Below, one piece after another: positions 9,116-23,432 of a DNA stretch of 64,000 bases. Both the position numbers and the translations under genes were made by a program. Every line of letters begins with the position of its first letter. Within the stretch, counting starts at the first letter, position 1. Origin of the DNA: Opisthocomus hoazin (Eukaryota > Chordata > Aves > Opisthocomiformes > Opisthocomidae); NCBI RefSeq assembly GCF_030867145.1, contig NC_134431.1:8943089-9007088 (forward strand), read 5' to 3'. The notes below the pieces were generated by a model. The model ran no database searches. It had not been told where the DNA came from and was given only the letters and a program-made list of their open reading frames with translations.

Positions 9116-12100
9116 GATGTAGTAATTGCATTACTACAATTATCGATAATAATCAGCATGGCTGTCCTCTGGCAAGAGCACAGCCAGGTTATTACGGGTG
9201 CAGCATCCTGGTTGCTCTATCCCGTGCCATCAGCAGAGCTGTGATGCATTATCCCTCTCTGAAGTTGGCCCCCCGGTCCCGCTACCGCTCCCATCTGCCT
9301 TGGCCCTTCTCCAAGCTGAAAAAAATACCCTATTCTTGCATATTCCTCACTTGTGGTTGACACACAGTTATTTCAACAGATGGGAATCTGTCAGTGCTGA
9401 CAAGTCCCCGGGCTGCGCCGGCCGTGGTGGATACCACCAGGAAACACCCAGGACTGGGTGGTCAGAAACCGGCCCGTGCTGCTGCATGGCACTTGCAGGT
9501 AGCTGTGAAGCAGCACATATCACGAGATGAGTAATGGCAAAATTTAATCTTCTTGCATGTGTTTATGGGAAGGAGAAGGAATGTGGGCATGTGTATTTGC
9601 TCACAGAATTCAAGAGTTTGCACACTCTGCTGCTCTGGAGCAACTCTGACGCAGACGGGCTCCCAGCAGTTCATCAGACTGCTGCTGTATCGTACCAATG
9701 CTGGGGGTCCTCCAGATGCAGACTGTGGCAGAGACAGCTGAGGCCTCAGAAATACAGTCGTTAGTGCCTGCTTTTCATGAGTGCATGGAAAACGAGGTTT
9801 ATTTCAAATAGGGGGAAAAGGGGCATCTTTTCCCAAATGTCTGCCCTTCCTCTCCTATTTGCCTTCCTCCCTCCTCTTTACAGAGGGTTGAGGATTCTCT
9901 GTCCTGTAAATCCTGTCCTCTAACGAGTGGATGGACTGGCTGGGAGCTGGAGGGGGAGAAGACCCCACTGTCCCCAGGATACGGCCATGCCTTGGCCAAA
10001 GCCACCCGCTCTGAAGGTGCATTGTTCCTGCTCAGGTCCATGCCAGACAAGGTGCCCCACTTCCAAGCACAATTTCACCGCAATAAAAGCTCCCAAAAGT
10101 TTTAGGGATACACCGAAAGAGCTACAGAGAAATGCCTCCCAAGCACTGAAAGACAAGTCTCTGCATCTTACTAATTTCAGCTCTGAGGGGACAGGCGCTC
10201 GCGGGACAGCCACATCCTTGGCTTTTTCTGCTTTTAATTGGGATTCGCAGCCTTCCTCGAGATTGAAATCTCTCAGCTGAGCAGGAGCAGAGCTGAAAAT
10301 GAGACCCAGATTCCGACTTCGTCTTCTCCTTAAAGCGCAAGATGATGTTTCCCCTTTCCTCACCTTAATTTGATGCATTGAGGCACTAGGTGTGGCATTC
10401 AGCAGCATCTCATGGCTGCGCAGCCCCACGGAGCCCCAAATCTGATGCCTGTCTGTTAACAATCCTGCAAGCCCTGAGTTGTGCCCAGCAGCGGAGCAGC
10501 CATTCCAGATGCGCAAAGACCTGATTCCTGGCACATCGCTGATGGCGAAACACGGGCAGGTGAGCTGCTGGCGTGGTGGCACTGCGCATGGGAGGGGGGA
10601 AGGCACTAACCCTGCATAAATGTCCTAAGGAGGAGCTTGGGGTTCATCTGCTTCCTCAAACCCATTTCAGGAATTAGCTTTGTGGGGTCAGGAAACAAAA
10701 ATAAAACAAACTCCCGCAGAGACTGGAGAAAGTTTTTGGTTTGGTTCAAACCTGGAACATTGTGTAGGGTTGTGGCGGATAATTATTTCCCTTGACGCTC
10801 TGCTTTGTGGCACTGACAATTCAGTAGCTTTTAGCAGAGCAGTAACAACAGCATTAAATCACCTGGCTGAAGCAGCTCCTCCTGCCCAAGTCCCTGAGCT
10901 AATCTGTGTTCCCATCGCAAGGCTGGGTCTGAGGGGGGCTGTCTATGCCCAACACACACACCTGGGTGAGATATCCTGAGTTGTCCACACAGTGAGGTTT
11001 GCCCTGAAGGCTGGTTAACTTTGCCCGTTATAGACTCCTTCAGCAGCTGTAGCGCTCAGGATGTGACCGTGGCGTGTATTAAAGACGAGGCCTACCAGCT
11101 GAGAGCAAAGATTTTTTGACACTTGCGTAAAATATCTTCTTCCAGCTGGACTGAAATCCAAATATTTTGATGGCCAAAGACATTGATTCTTTTAACTAAC
11201 ATTTCATGTTAGGTTCCTTTAACATATTTCTGCTTTTCCTTCTCCACCGGCGTCTCCTCGAGCTGCCATCCCCTGTGAATACCTGGCATCATCCACCGCC
11301 CAAAACATCAGGAAGAAGGAGAGGTCTTCATTTTCCTGCAGGTTCCCAGATGGGAATGGCCGTGTCCCTGGGTGCTGTCTGTGGCAGGGCTGTTTCTGGG
11401 CAGGGGTGGTTGTGTGGCTGGGTTAACAGCACTGCGCCCAGGCTGGATGCTGGGGAAGTTCAGCACCAGCTTCAGTATCTCCCCGTGCTGCTCATGCAGC
11501 TCATGCCCCTCACTCAGCCTTGCTGGGCAGCTCATTTATTCCTATGAACAGAAAAGACCTCTGAGGCTCAGCATATTTAATAAACAAAGCTGGGATGAAG
11601 TGATCCTTTTACCCAAATCTGTGATAGACAGCTCTCTGTCCTCTGGTGCTTCATAACCTACAAATATTAAACCCATAAAACTGCTGTTAGAGCTAGGGCA
11701 CAGCAGCTGCATCCGCAAGGTGCTAGTGAATGTGGAGAAGCTGAATCACAGAGGCCACAAGTGGTTTTCAGGACTGGGTTACAGGATTTTGGGCCCTGGG
11801 GAACTGCCAAATTTTGGGTTGTGAGCGACCGACCATTGGGAAGGGATTCCCACCTCTGCACCCCTGCAGCTCAGCATGGAGCAGGCAGGAAGGTTCTCAG
11901 GGGCTCAGCAGAGGCTGACAAGTGCTATCAGTGACGGGGTATGAGTCAGTCTGTTAAAAGCAACAGCTATTGCTCACACTGAAAGATGAAGGAGGGAGAA
12001 GTTCTGTCAAAATTGCCTTCACCTATTCCAGAGTCACAGCCTAGAAGCAAATCGCTTTGGGGCTGCAGGGGTTAATGCCCTCAGAGATCAAACCCAAGCA

Positions 12101-15100
12101 AAGAGGCAGCTGTCAAGGAATTAAAAAGATACAAACTTGACCTGAGTATGTGCTACATGCATGTAAAAATGAACTAGCTGGTGGTTTTCTAATGATTCTT
12201 GTGAGCACGGAAGCATCCCTGGAGGGATGCAGCTCTGGAGAGCTTCACAGAGACCAGCTCACGGACCTGGACTGCATCACATCTGCACCAGTGATGTGGA
12301 AGGGAACTGCGTATGGTCCCTCTGGAAAACCTTGTGGATGAAAAGAAGGATGAGGGCATGGAAAAAGATCAGGAGCAAGGCAGTGATACAGATTTCTGTG
12401 GGTGAAAACCAGTTCAGGCTTGAAGACCACAAATATCTTTAGGTTCTTAGATCCAGGAACGGGGCAGGCAGCATGTCCCATGGGGGCAGTGGGTGCCGGA
12501 TGGACGGATAGGAAAACCTGCCTGGTGCTGCCAGGCTTAAGGAGCTCCTTCTATTTACTGTAGCACCAAACTTGGGGCAATGCTATCACGGGGAAACGAT
12601 GTTTCCCCAGCCCCAAATGAGGGCAGGGATGGTTTGTTATTCCCAGGCTCAGGGAGGACAGGCAGCTCTGCGGGTCGTCTCCAGCACAGAGTTGCCTCCT
12701 GGCTTTTGGGTACCTTTCTCTCTGGTTTGTACAATCTCTTCTAAAGATACGTTGTTAAATCTATGATGCACCATTTCACGGAAATGCCTTCAGGGCACAG
12801 AGGAACTTGGTGATTTTTCTTCAGCTAAGAAGTATAATTCAAGATTTTAAAGAAAGCAAAGTGAAGCCACTTTCACAATCTGGGGGAAAAAATCCCTTCT
12901 CCCCTCCTCCACTTACCTGCTGCATTCAGAGCTTGGGTCCTCAAGGAAAAAGCCTCTCACTGTGCAGAGATTAGCAAACAGATGAAAACATATCACAAAT
13001 GAGGAGCTTGGCCAGGGCCAGCCATTCCTGGGCCTCTCGCCAATGGCAGGTAGCTGAAACGGCTCACATCGGGTGTTTGCAGTGGTTCAGCTTCATGGCA
13101 AAGCTCCCTGCAGAGCTGCAGTGGGGGCACGAGTGCAGGGGAATGGGGAAGTTTCAGCTTTGCTTCCCCCGCCCCCAGCTCTGGTGTAAAAAACTGAAAT
13201 TCTGAAGCAGGTAGCTGCTGTCTGAGTAAATTTTCCCACTGGTGGCACAGGCAATGGGGAGCAGGCTTCTGGCAGCATCCTTCTGCCAACAGCACTAAGC
13301 TTTGCCAGATGAAGAACAAAAAGGCAAGAATTTTTAATACAGTAATAGGTGATATTTTGCTGATCTTTCCCCAGAAATATCACCACGGAGTCATTGCAAA
13401 ACTAGATTCATCCCCTGGAGCCTTAAGGAAGGAGGTAATCTGTTACCCTTTGGACCAGTGACCGCAACGCCTTCTCTCGGCCAGCATTACGTAGCTGGTT
13501 TTTAATCAAAATACTGCACAGATGGACTAATGCAGCAGTTGTTCACTGATGCAGAAGAGCATGAGGAGATCAGCTTTGGGTCACAGGGGTTTAATAACAA
13601 AAGAGGAACTAAGCTGCTCTTCTTTAGAGCTGTAAATAAGCGTGATGAAACGTTGCCTCCCCGTGCCGCAGGCTTAGTCCTCCACATCCAGCAGCTGCCT
13701 TGTACAGCCAGGAGCATCCCAAATTAAGTCATTGCTCCTGAGTATACCTTATTTGTGAACTGCTCTATTAACATTTTAATAGGTACATCCTTCAGATGCT
13801 GTTCCAAGTAGCTCCTGGAAGGGCTGAGCTTTTAGATACGCAGGATGAATAGTAAAAAAAAAAATCACTCTGCAGTATTAAGGAGTGGACTGATTTGATA
13901 AGAGTAACGAAACAAACTACTGGGGATTTTTTCAGCTCTGCAGAGGACAACGGCATGGGAAAGGGTGCTTTGTGAGGCTCTCAGGGTGCCACTTTCCCCT
14001 CACTCTTAAACCCCCGTTGCTGCAGGCGTTTGGCTTGAGCGAAGCCAAGCGAGCGCGGGGCAGCGTGCCTTTGCAAAGCCTGTGAAAATGAACGTTGTCA
14101 TCCTGCACACCAAGGGATTCCCTGCCCTGCCCTGCGTCACCAGCAGCGCTGGCTCCAGGACAGCTGCAGGCACCGAGAGGGGACTCAGCCATGGGAGCAG
14201 CAGCCCAATGTGCCCCTTCCCCTCCCACCGAGCCCAGTACCCACCTGCACGCTCCATGGCCCCTCCAGGCATCAAGGCATCGCCCACAGCATCGAGTCGG
14301 GGTTCACCACCCTTGCTGCCGCCGACAAGCTCTGCTGCCTGCTCCAGGGTGGCCAGTCCACCAGGAATTCCACCTGGGCGAGCAAAAAGCCAGGTGGAGG
14401 CATTGACTTCCAGGGCAGCACGATGAAGGGGAAGCCCCCAGAGTCCCGGCTGTTCCCAGGTCTCCCACTCAGCGCAGAAATTGATGGCTGTAAGAGAAAA
14501 CAGTGGTGCGGGCAACCAAAGCTGAGCCTTTGCCAAAACCAGCATGACTTGAACCCGTGCTGAGTGTCAAAAATGACACAGCTTCCGATGTGCCTTTTGG
14601 GCACGGGCTGCGTCACATCTGACCTGAATCACTCAGCCCAGCGCTCATCCCGAGGGCAACACGCAGGGTGGGATATGCCTGGGGCAGGGACACAAATGAG
14701 CAGTTCCCCAAAACAGTAATCAAGGTGGAAGAGGTGCTGGAGGGGCATCCTGGGGGGATAATAGCAGTGATAATGGTGAGAGGAGACAAAAGCACTGCAT
14801 GCAATATTATGAAAGAAGAAAACCCTGGCAGAAAAACTGGGCTGTAATTACAGGTTATTTCAGATTCTGTGACATCTAAATGTCAACCCCGTAATGCTGT
14901 AGCAACAAGCACTCAGTACCGCACCGCGCTGCACGCCTGAAGAGTGCAGCCCCGGGAGAGGCACAGCAGCCTCTAGCTCTGCTCCCGCTCCCTCTGCCCC
15001 TGGCACGCAGAGCCATGATGTGCATCTGGAGACACAAGGCCACCTTTGCTTGGCGTCCAGGTCCAGGGGTCACGCCATGACCGGGGACGGGGGGAGGTCA

Positions 15101-17567
15101 CACCAAGCAGACTGCCCTTCGCCTTTCCCAGCAGAAATGCCCAAGCAGGGACAGTACATCCACCACAGGAGTGACAAAATGCTCTGAGTCTTTAGTGCTG
15201 ATGCAGATACTCAGGAACCCACTTAAACAGCTGTCCATAAAGTTCTCCATCACTGAATTCTATCACTGAACTCCATCACTGTGCCCTGCCTAACTCTCTA
15301 GGGCTTGAAAGTACAGAAGAATATCTGGATGAAGGTCCCCTCTCTAGTTCTGCTGCACGGATGCTCCCTCCAAACAAGAGTCTCTAATCCGCCCACCTTC
15401 ACACCTCAGTGCTGTACGGATCATGCCTTACCCACTAATTCTGCCAATATGATTAGTCCCAAAGCACAGTGGGTGAAATTACAGCAGCTCTTGCTGCTAG
15501 GCAGCCTTCTCCACCCAATTAGTGGTTTCAAAGCGTTTCAGCTGATTGTGGGGTTTGATCATTTTTCAGTTGTTCCTGCGGGCACTGCTCATTGCAGAGT
15601 CCAGCCAGAGGTAAAAACTCTCCCCACTCTGAGATGAAATTGTTTTAATGCTGGAGAAAGCTCCTTCCTCCTGTCAGCCCCATCAGGACCACTGTGCCCA
15701 TTTCCCACGAAGCCCAGGACCTCGTGTGCAACATCAGCTGCTCCTGAGAGATCAAAACCCATGCTGGTTTTAGGTAGCATTTTTTTTAGGGTAGGGCTAG
15801 ATGGGACAAAAGTTCCCCCCACCCCACACACCCACCTAACTGGGGCTGTGAACTTGGTATGGCCGATGCCCTGGTAGTGCAGAGCACAAAGCAATGGGCA
15901 CATGGAGCAATATTTTCCCCTCCCCTGGTAAGAGGAAAAGGTGACTCAGTGCAGCCCTGCTGAGCCCTTGGCTATGAGCTGCTCCTTCCTGTAATTTGCC
16001 AAGTTCTCGCTTCATTGTCTGAACAGCCACAGCATATTTCCCACTAACACAAGAGGAAGCTTTCAGCCTTGCAACTTGGCCATTTCAGTTTCTCAGCCTA
16101 CTTCAAAGGAAAACCTCCCATCCAAGACACGGATCATCGCTGACTGGTCATAGCATTGTGCTTTGTTTTTAAATCACTTGGGAAATAAATTCACAGAATT
16201 GGCTTCTCTCCCTTCTCAGATATGAAAGCATCTCACCAGCTATTTCCAGGTAGGATGAGAAATTACAGAAGGTTTGACTGGAACAGCATATAAATAAGAA
16301 ATATGTGGAAACTTGGTGCTTTTCTCCACCTTATGTTTGCATGTTGAAAACGTCTCTTCTGGTAAATTCATTTCCTCAGTTGCTCATCTGCAAAGAAACC
16401 CAGAACTGCTTCTGCCCCAGTCCTTGGGAAGGGCTGCAAAGCGATCGAGGCAAACCTCTGGCTAACTCAATTTCCTCAGCATCTCCTCAGCATCCCACGA
16501 CATTTCACATCTCCCATGAACCACTGGAGCTGCTGGCTGAAATCATACATCTTGGGGTTTCTCTAGTGCCTGGAAAGTGAGCTGGTGGTCAAATCTCCCA
16601 CCATCTTTGGAAATCAGTGATGTGCACATGGTCTTGGAAATCAGGGGGCTGAGAAAGGTGTCTGGAGGACTGGCTTCTGTACTGACATCACAGCTTTTAG
16701 CAGCTTTCTGGGATGACCAACATTGCTTCTTCCTCATTTCCACTCTTTCTCTTGCAATCTGAAGGCCTGTTGCAATATGTGAGGCACTGAGTTCAGGGTG
16801 AAATCCTGACACAATCTGCATTCAAAAGATCCAGGACTAGCGAAACTCTCCCTATGAATTGCAAATCTCTCCCCATCTCTCTGCAGCTGTCTCACATCTC
16901 CAACTCATTTTGACAGATTTTGGTTCCTCCTTGGAAAAATTGTTGGCCTCTAAGAGAATTTGCTCAAAAGAACAAGAACCAGTTGTGGTGACATCTCCCC
17001 ATTCACATCACATCTCCCAGCAGCTGCTTCAAGATAATTATCTGGTATCATGTGAGCGCAATGGGATGACTGGTCATCAGCTACTGGTCCTGACAGTCCT
17101 GGATTGCATCTGCCAGCCCAGTGCAGATGCCAGACACTGCAGGAGCACAGAGGGCCTGAGGGTTTGTGAATTTGTGCTTTCAGCCCCAAGTCAGGAAACA
17201 GTCACTTACCACCAGTACCGGGCATTGGTTCAGGATAACGCAGTGCTGACATCTCTTTACTGCTTCAAATCTGCCTCTGGCAACCTTTGCTCTTAGATAG
17301 AAGTTTGTTTATCACCTCTTACCTCTAAAGATAATCTTGTCTCTTTTCCCTACCTCTTGTTTTGGCACCAGAACCTCACAGCCCAGCCAAGGCCCTGGAG
17401 TAGGCTGTCTTTACAGGAAAGGCAGGGAAAACCCCATCCGAAAGAGGCTTTCCACCTCACCAACTGTCTTTGAAGAATTTCCTCATCACTCCCACCCTTG
17501 TCTAAGAGGTAGATGCCTTGGGCCAGAGCTGCCCTTGCTGGGTTGCCATCCGCTGCCTGTGCAGGGC
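9116..17567. other. Intergenic DNA, no gene recognised
   Basis: About 8.4 kb between CR1 copies. Several open frames of 100-180 codons occur in the GC-richer parts (for example 14006-14545 on minus), but none shows a domain, a conserved motif or a convincing splice structure. No tRNA, rRNA or other RNA gene is recognisable. The stretch holds only a short tandem repeat near 15.24 kb. Confidence 0.5.
15238..15282. repeat. Short tandem repeat, about 15-bp unit, three copies
   Basis: The motif TCCATCACTGAA or close variants (TCTATCACTGAA, TCCATCACTGTG) occurs three times in immediate succession. Confidence 0.7.
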
Positions 17568-18102
17568 ATAGAATCATAGAATCAAAGTATCACACAACAG
17601 TTTGGGTTGGCAGGGACCTTACAGGTCATCTCGTTCCAAGCCCCTGCCATGGGCAGGGACACCTTTCACTAGACCAGGCTGCTCAAAGTCCTGTCCATCC
17701 TGGCCTTGAACCCTTCCAGGGAGGGGGCAGCCACAGCTTCTCTGGGCAACCTGTGCCAGCACCTCACCACTCTCACAGTAAAGAACTTCTTTCTTACATC
17801 TAATCTAAATCTAGCCTCTTTCAGTTTAAAACCGTTACCCCTTGTCCTATCACAACAAACCCTACTAAAAAGCCTTTCTTATAACTCCCCTTTAAGTACT
17901 AAAAGGCTGCAATAAAGTCTCACCGGAGCATTCTCTTCTCCAGGCTGACCAGCCCCAGCTCTCTCAGCCTTTCCTGACAGCAGAGGTGCTCCAGACTTCG
18001 GATCATTGCTGTGGCCTCCTCTGGACCAGCTCCAACAGGTTCATATGTCTGTCCTGAGCTGAGGGCTCCAGAGCTGGACGCAGGACTCCCGGGGGGTCTC
18101 AC
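17568..18102 (-). mobile_element. CR1 LINE fragment, older copy
   Basis: It starts with CATAGAATCATAGAATC, the reverse complement of the CR1 3' terminal repeat, and continues through the usual CR1 landmarks on the plus strand: CCTTGTCCTATCAC near 17.84 kb, CTCCAGGCTGACCAGCCCCAG near 17.94 kb, and the block around CTCTGGACCAGCTCCAACAG near 18.02 kb. Its coding frame is broken by many changes. It is close in sequence to the copy at 46684-47051, so the two share an older subfamily distinct from the young pair at the left end. Confidence 0.92.
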
Positions 18103-21100
18103 AATTCATAGCTTGATGAAGTTTACTGCTGACATGGGGAAGCTCAAATCAGAGATGCAGACTCGTGGAGAGCATCATTACTGAATCACTGCTGGGAGGT
18201 TTTGCATATTTCTATGGAAGCTGCAGATGGGATTAACCATTCGGGACCATCTCCTGCTGGGCACCAGTACTGCCAGCAGCACCTTGCGGGTGTGCGGTGC
18301 CAGCTGGCGCTGTGCCACCAGCCTTGACTGCAATGAGCTGCTCTGGTGACACAGAGGGCAATTTTCTGCAGCCAGCAACAGCATCAGCTTCTGCAAAGTA
18401 AGAGATTTCAGACACCAAATCAAAGAAGGATAAGATCTTCCCATCTAGAAGGCTTTGCATCAGCATTTTTTTGCTTTCCTTCACTGAAGTCACGCTTCAC
18501 TCCATGCTTTGGATTGTGGTACAAACCACATATTTTATCTATGAAAAATCCACAAAAATACACCACAAAACCCCAAGGGAATCAAGAACTTCAGGGTGGA
18601 TCCTGTCCCATGTATGAGGGCCTTTCTGTCCCCTGGGCTTATTGCAATGGTGGAGGAAAGAATAATCCATGGGCTTTTCTCTATTGTAATTAACACTTAT
18701 GTCTAAGTAATTAAAGTATCTCAAACTTCAATAAGTGCAAGGAGGAAAACAGCAAACAGCCCTGCCTGAGCCACTCCTGTGTGCCCTGCCAAACAGAGAG
18801 GTCCACAGGCAACATCTGGTGGTGACTCCCAGGAGAAATGGCCTCAGGGCAACCTGGTGGGAGAAATGACTCCGGACAGGGTCACCTCCTGTCAAGGCCA
18901 AAATAAAGGATTTCACCCCTAGCAACGAGCCCCACTCTGATGGGAGCTCCAGGGGAAGCTGCCAGCTGCAGTTGCAAATCCCCTGGCCAATGCCAGCCCT
19001 CCAGAAACCCCTGCGGTTCCCATGTCCTCGGTGGGTTATTGTGGCATCCAGCTCTGCAACATCAAGCAGCAGGGAAGGGCAACTGCAGACACAGCGGGCT
19101 GCTCCGGCTCCCCCCAGATCAACTCCCCCATTTCCACCGGCAGCGGGTGAAGCAGGTCTGAGTTACAAAGACAAGCCACTGACAGCAGGGTCAAGGCTGG
19201 CATCAACAAAGATGTGGGCTGGCATTGGCACTGATGAGCAACAGCAAGGAAGTTTGGTACCCACCACAAAACACTCCCCAGCCCCTTCCAAGCCCAAGCA
19301 CCCCAGCCCTGCCTCTGCCTTATTGTGCACCAGCATCTGACCCTGAACTTTCATCTTCACGAATTTCCAACACTAGAAGCCAGATGTGATGAAACGCTTC
19401 TCTGCAGAGAGCAGTTAGCGACAGTAAACAAGGCACTGTGCTGGCGTAGGAGCAGCGCTGCCCGGCAGGGATCTCCCCATGGCGGAGAGGACACGCAGGC
19501 CCTGCCCCGTGGGCTCCGGGCACAGCTCCGGGGCTCGCGGGTGGAAGCGACACAGGGCAAACCTCGCTCCCCGCTTCCTTCTGCCTGCCAGATGGAGGGT
19601 GCTGCCGAGCGAAAAAGAAGGCAGCGAGAGCCACGGCGAGCAGAAGTGAGGGTGGGAGTACAGAGGAGCTCTGAGGGATGCAAATCCCTTAGCAAATAAC
19701 GAGGCTTGTAAGTTAGTCCTACTTAATAAAAATATGTGAATAAATTAACTTTGCCTGCTAGTTGAATCTGTTCAGTATTTCTCTGTTGCACCATTAAGCA
19801 AACTCTGGCAAGGCATCTTGCTTCTCAAGCACATAATACGACTCTGTAATGGGTAACATTTTCGATTTTGTCATGTCTTTATCTTGCTGAGGAAGACCTC
19901 GCAGGAGAGCAAAGCCGTTTCCAGCAGCTCTGCCTCCCACCAGCCCCCCAGCCCCGGGAAAGCATCGCAGCCCAATTCGGCACCGGGGACGACGTGCCTG
20001 ATGTGCTGTACAAGTTGTTCCTGCCAAAGCAGGGATCGTTGGAGCATCCTCCAGTCCTCAGGGCCTCCCTTCCCGTTTCTGTTCCTGGGGTCCTGCTGAC
20101 CTCCAGGGAGGTGAAAACGCAAGTTACTGCAGGGATGAACGTCCTTCCAGCCATGTTGGCAGGTCCCCTCTTCTCACCCCGTGCAGGCTGCCCCAGGTCT
20201 CACCTCTGCCACACCCTTCAGGTGTATCTGCTTACCTGTGGTTTCCCCATGACTCTCCTTGCCGGTCCCTCAGGCTGGAAACCCCTCAGAGCTCTTCTTC
20301 CTCGAGTTTCCCGCTCCAGTGTCACGTTTGCCACAGTTCCCCGGGTTTAGTCTCTCACACAAAAATCTGGCTTCTGGGTTAAGTGGCATAATCGCAAAGA
20401 GCCAGCTCTCAACATCCCCTTTCTTCTCAGAACAGATTCATCACTTAACTACATATGATACATATCTATATTTGATGACATCAACTCAAGCAACAGTACT
20501 CTTGTGTTGACACCTTTTCATGGGCATTGATTCAGTGATATTGAAGCATATCAGCCTTCAGCATACAGGTATTAACATCAATACCTTAATAGGTATCAAA
20601 GTGACTTTTTCCTTCCTACATTTTAAAAAAACCCTTCTGACACTCGTGAGATGACACTTCACAGCAGAGTGTAACACTTCGCAACATTTATTATCCTCTT
20701 TTCTAAGCAACAAACCTCAGCATCACCAGGACAAAAGCCAGTTTTTCAGCTACCACCCAACCCTCACCTCCTCACCAGCACTTCACAAGGTGTTCAGCTT
20801 CCAAATGCAAGTTCTTCCCTTGCTGATTTCTACACAGCTATTAAAGCAAAAAAACATGTGTGAGGGTCATGAGGCCATGGAGACGGATGGCACATGAGGC
20901 ACAATCCATTGCCTTCTGCGCAGATGTCCAAATGAGGGCAGGAGAACCCTAGATGCAGGCAAGCAACAGGGGCTCTGCTGCCCGTGGTTCCCTGTCACTG
21001 AACCCACTGAAACAGGTACGATGTCCACCAAAGAACTTTATAAAAATCTCATCCTTCGTCTCTTCTGCAAAGTGGAAATGGGAGCACATCTCTGCCTCAT

Positions 21101-22396
21101 GAAGGGTTTATGAAGGCTGCGACTCTGGAGGCAGAGGCAGAGCGGCAGTACCTCACACTGATTATTATCCTTTCAAGCAGATGTAATTACGCTAATGAAG
21201 GCTTGTCTGATGTTGAATTTTACAATCTAGAAGTGCAAAGTTCCCAGGATTAGTCTTTAGTGGTTAAAATTCAGTGGCAGCTGAAGGAGACTCTAGCAAA
21301 GATGGAAAAAATACTCTGGACTGGGGTCAGTTTTTCCTCCAGGAGATGCTTCACACACTGCTCAGCTGCCTGACTGGGAGCTGGGCAGTGTCTGTCTGAA
21401 GGATGCAGTGGGACACTCAGGGTGGTACTTAGTCCTCTTAGTCCACCTCTGCAGTCTCATCTGCTCCAAGCCCCCATTTGAACCTGGAGGGCCCATCTCC
21501 AAAGGAAAACCAGTCCCATGCTTGTCTCCAGCACTTCACCATTTCAGCCTCCTCTCCCCACGCCCCCATCTCCTCTGAAGACCTCCCTCGGAAGGCAGCG
21601 AGGGGAATGGGATGTTGCTCAGGGGGATGCCCAAACAGTTACTGGCATGAAAAAAAATTTTGACCCCTGGCCTCATATAATTTGGGCTACTTAACAGGCA
21701 TGTGGAAATCTTTTTGCTTTCCCCAAACAGAACAGTACCGGGCATTTTCTACAGAAACTTCATGACAAAACCCCCTTAGCTGCTGTAGAGGCAGAAAGGT
21801 TCTTGAATTAATCATCAGAACAGCAGGGAATTAAGAAACCTGAGGAGAGTAATGTACCAGAGTTTTGTTAGATAGAAGCTTTAGAAAAAAAAAAAATCCA
21901 GACTTACTTTGTTTCAAGCACCTCAGAAGCTGAGAGAATTCGGTACATCTGGCTGCAGCTGTCACTTCACTTTGTAATTTAATCTCATTGAGGTGCATTA
22001 TGTCAAATAATTATCTTAATGAAGACTCTAATGGGAGAAGGGAGGAAAATAATAGAAATTCTTTGAAGAAACAAAGCTGCGAAGTTGCTTTGTTTTTAAC
22101 CTGGCACTGATGTGGCTCCCCCTCCTTTGGCTCTTGCCCTTACAGAGCTGTCCTGTCTGCCTCTCTTTCAAAAGTAGCATGTTTCAGATGCTGCCCCAGT
22201 GATGGATTTTTGCATCTTAGATACAACACCACATTTGCTGAGTTTTAAACAACCCAACATGTATAACCAGCTCTCAGTTCAAGCAAGACCAGCCCTCCAA
22301 GTCCTGCTGCTTCCCTGTTACCTGCAGAGCACTGACTCCAATGTCAAGTTTCTGAGCGCACCAGTTTTGAAGTCCTCCAGGATGTTGGCCAAATTT
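18103..22396. other. Intergenic DNA, no gene recognised
   Basis: Unique sequence with no supported coding exon. Two AT-richer blocks near 21.16-21.25 kb and 21.95-22.06 kb contain several TAAT-type cores and could be non-coding regulatory DNA, but nothing in the sequence proves this. Confidence 0.45.
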
Positions 22397-22730
22397 AGAA
22401 TCATAGAATCATTCAGGTTGGGAAAGACCTTTAAGATCATTGAGTCCAACCGTAAACCTAGGACTGCCAAGTCCACCACTAAACCATGTCCTTAAGTGCC
22501 ACATCTTTAAAATACCTCCAGGGATCGTAGCTCAACCACTTCCCTGGGCAGGCTGTTCCAGTGCTTGGTAACCCTTTCAATGAAGACATTTTTCCTAATA
22601 TCCAATCTAAACCTCCCCTGGCGCAACTTGAGGCTGTTTCCTCTCGTCCTGTCACTTGTTACTTGGGAAAAGAGACCAACAACAAAACTGGCCTTTATTG
22701 GCTGGTGTCCTCCTCTTCTGAGGCCCTTCA
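22397..22730 (-). mobile_element. CR1 LINE fragment, third subfamily
   Basis: AGAATCATAGAATCATTCAGG begins at 22397, and the CR1 landmarks follow: GGAAAGACCTTTAAGATCAT, GGGCAGGCTGTTCCAGTGCT and CTCGTCCTGTCACTTGTTAC. It differs from the other CR1 copies in the window (for example CCACTAAACCATGTCC), so it is a separate and fairly old insertion. The right boundary is approximate. Confidence 0.9.
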
Positions 22731-23284
22731 GCTACCTTATTTATATTTTATTTTGAAAAGCCATTGTGAAGTGATTTCATAAAGTCCTCATGTGATGATT
22801 TCCACCACCACCCATGCCCAGGATGTGTATCTCATGGTCATATTTGTCTTGAATTTAATTCAGGGGCCTGAAATTACACTTTCTTAGGTGAATAAACTAT
22901 CTTCTATAGGCTAAGATTTATCCAACCTACCCAGGTTTCTGTGCATGAAACCTGAAAGAAAAACTCCCTGAAAATTAAATTAATCAAGTCAAATGAGTTT
23001 CCTTTCTTGCTGCCTGAAGGGATAACTTGAGAAAGAAAGGAAGTGTGTACTTCTTCCAGCATGGATGTGGTGGCAGAGGTAAATGAGCTCTTCCCCCAAC
23101 TCAGCTCCACAGGTTTCCCAGTTAGCCTTGCCTAATGCTGCGGATACTCTCCAACTCATATGAGCTATCGCCCACCATTCCTGGAACAGCTGATTCCAGA
23201 GCTTCTAGAGTGAGAAAAAAAAAAAAAAGGAAGTAAATTTAGCCCATTTTTCGCAAATTAATGCAAAATGTGACATTTCACCTT

Positions 23285-23306
23285 TTTTTTAAAAAAAAAA
23301 AAAAAA
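23285..23306. repeat. Oligo-T / oligo-A tract
   Basis: A run of Ts directly followed by a run of about 16 As, roughly 130 bp downstream of the OCSTAMP stop codon on the minus strand. A second A-run lies at about 23216-23228. Confidence 0.8.
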
Positions 23307-23432
23307 GTATTTTTCCCCAGACTCCAAACACTTCTCTGACTCTGGAATATCAAATGTGTGATCCCACTGCAGAAACCTGTGTCCAGCCACTGCCACGGGT
23401 CTCGGGCATCCCCTGTTTTTCCAAAAGCACCC

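Noticed and set aside
8180-9134. GCATTAC at both ends of the CR1 at 8186-9115, as a target-site duplication
   Set aside because: The right copy lies about 13 bases beyond the apparent element end, and CR1 insertions usually lack clear duplications; probably chance.
14006-14545. 179-codon minus-strand open frame
   Set aside because: GC-rich local sequence with overlapping open frames on both strands, and no recognisable domain or splice-supported extension.
18233-18493. 86-codon minus-strand frame
   Set aside because: Short, lies just beyond a CR1 fragment, no homologue recognised and no splice context.
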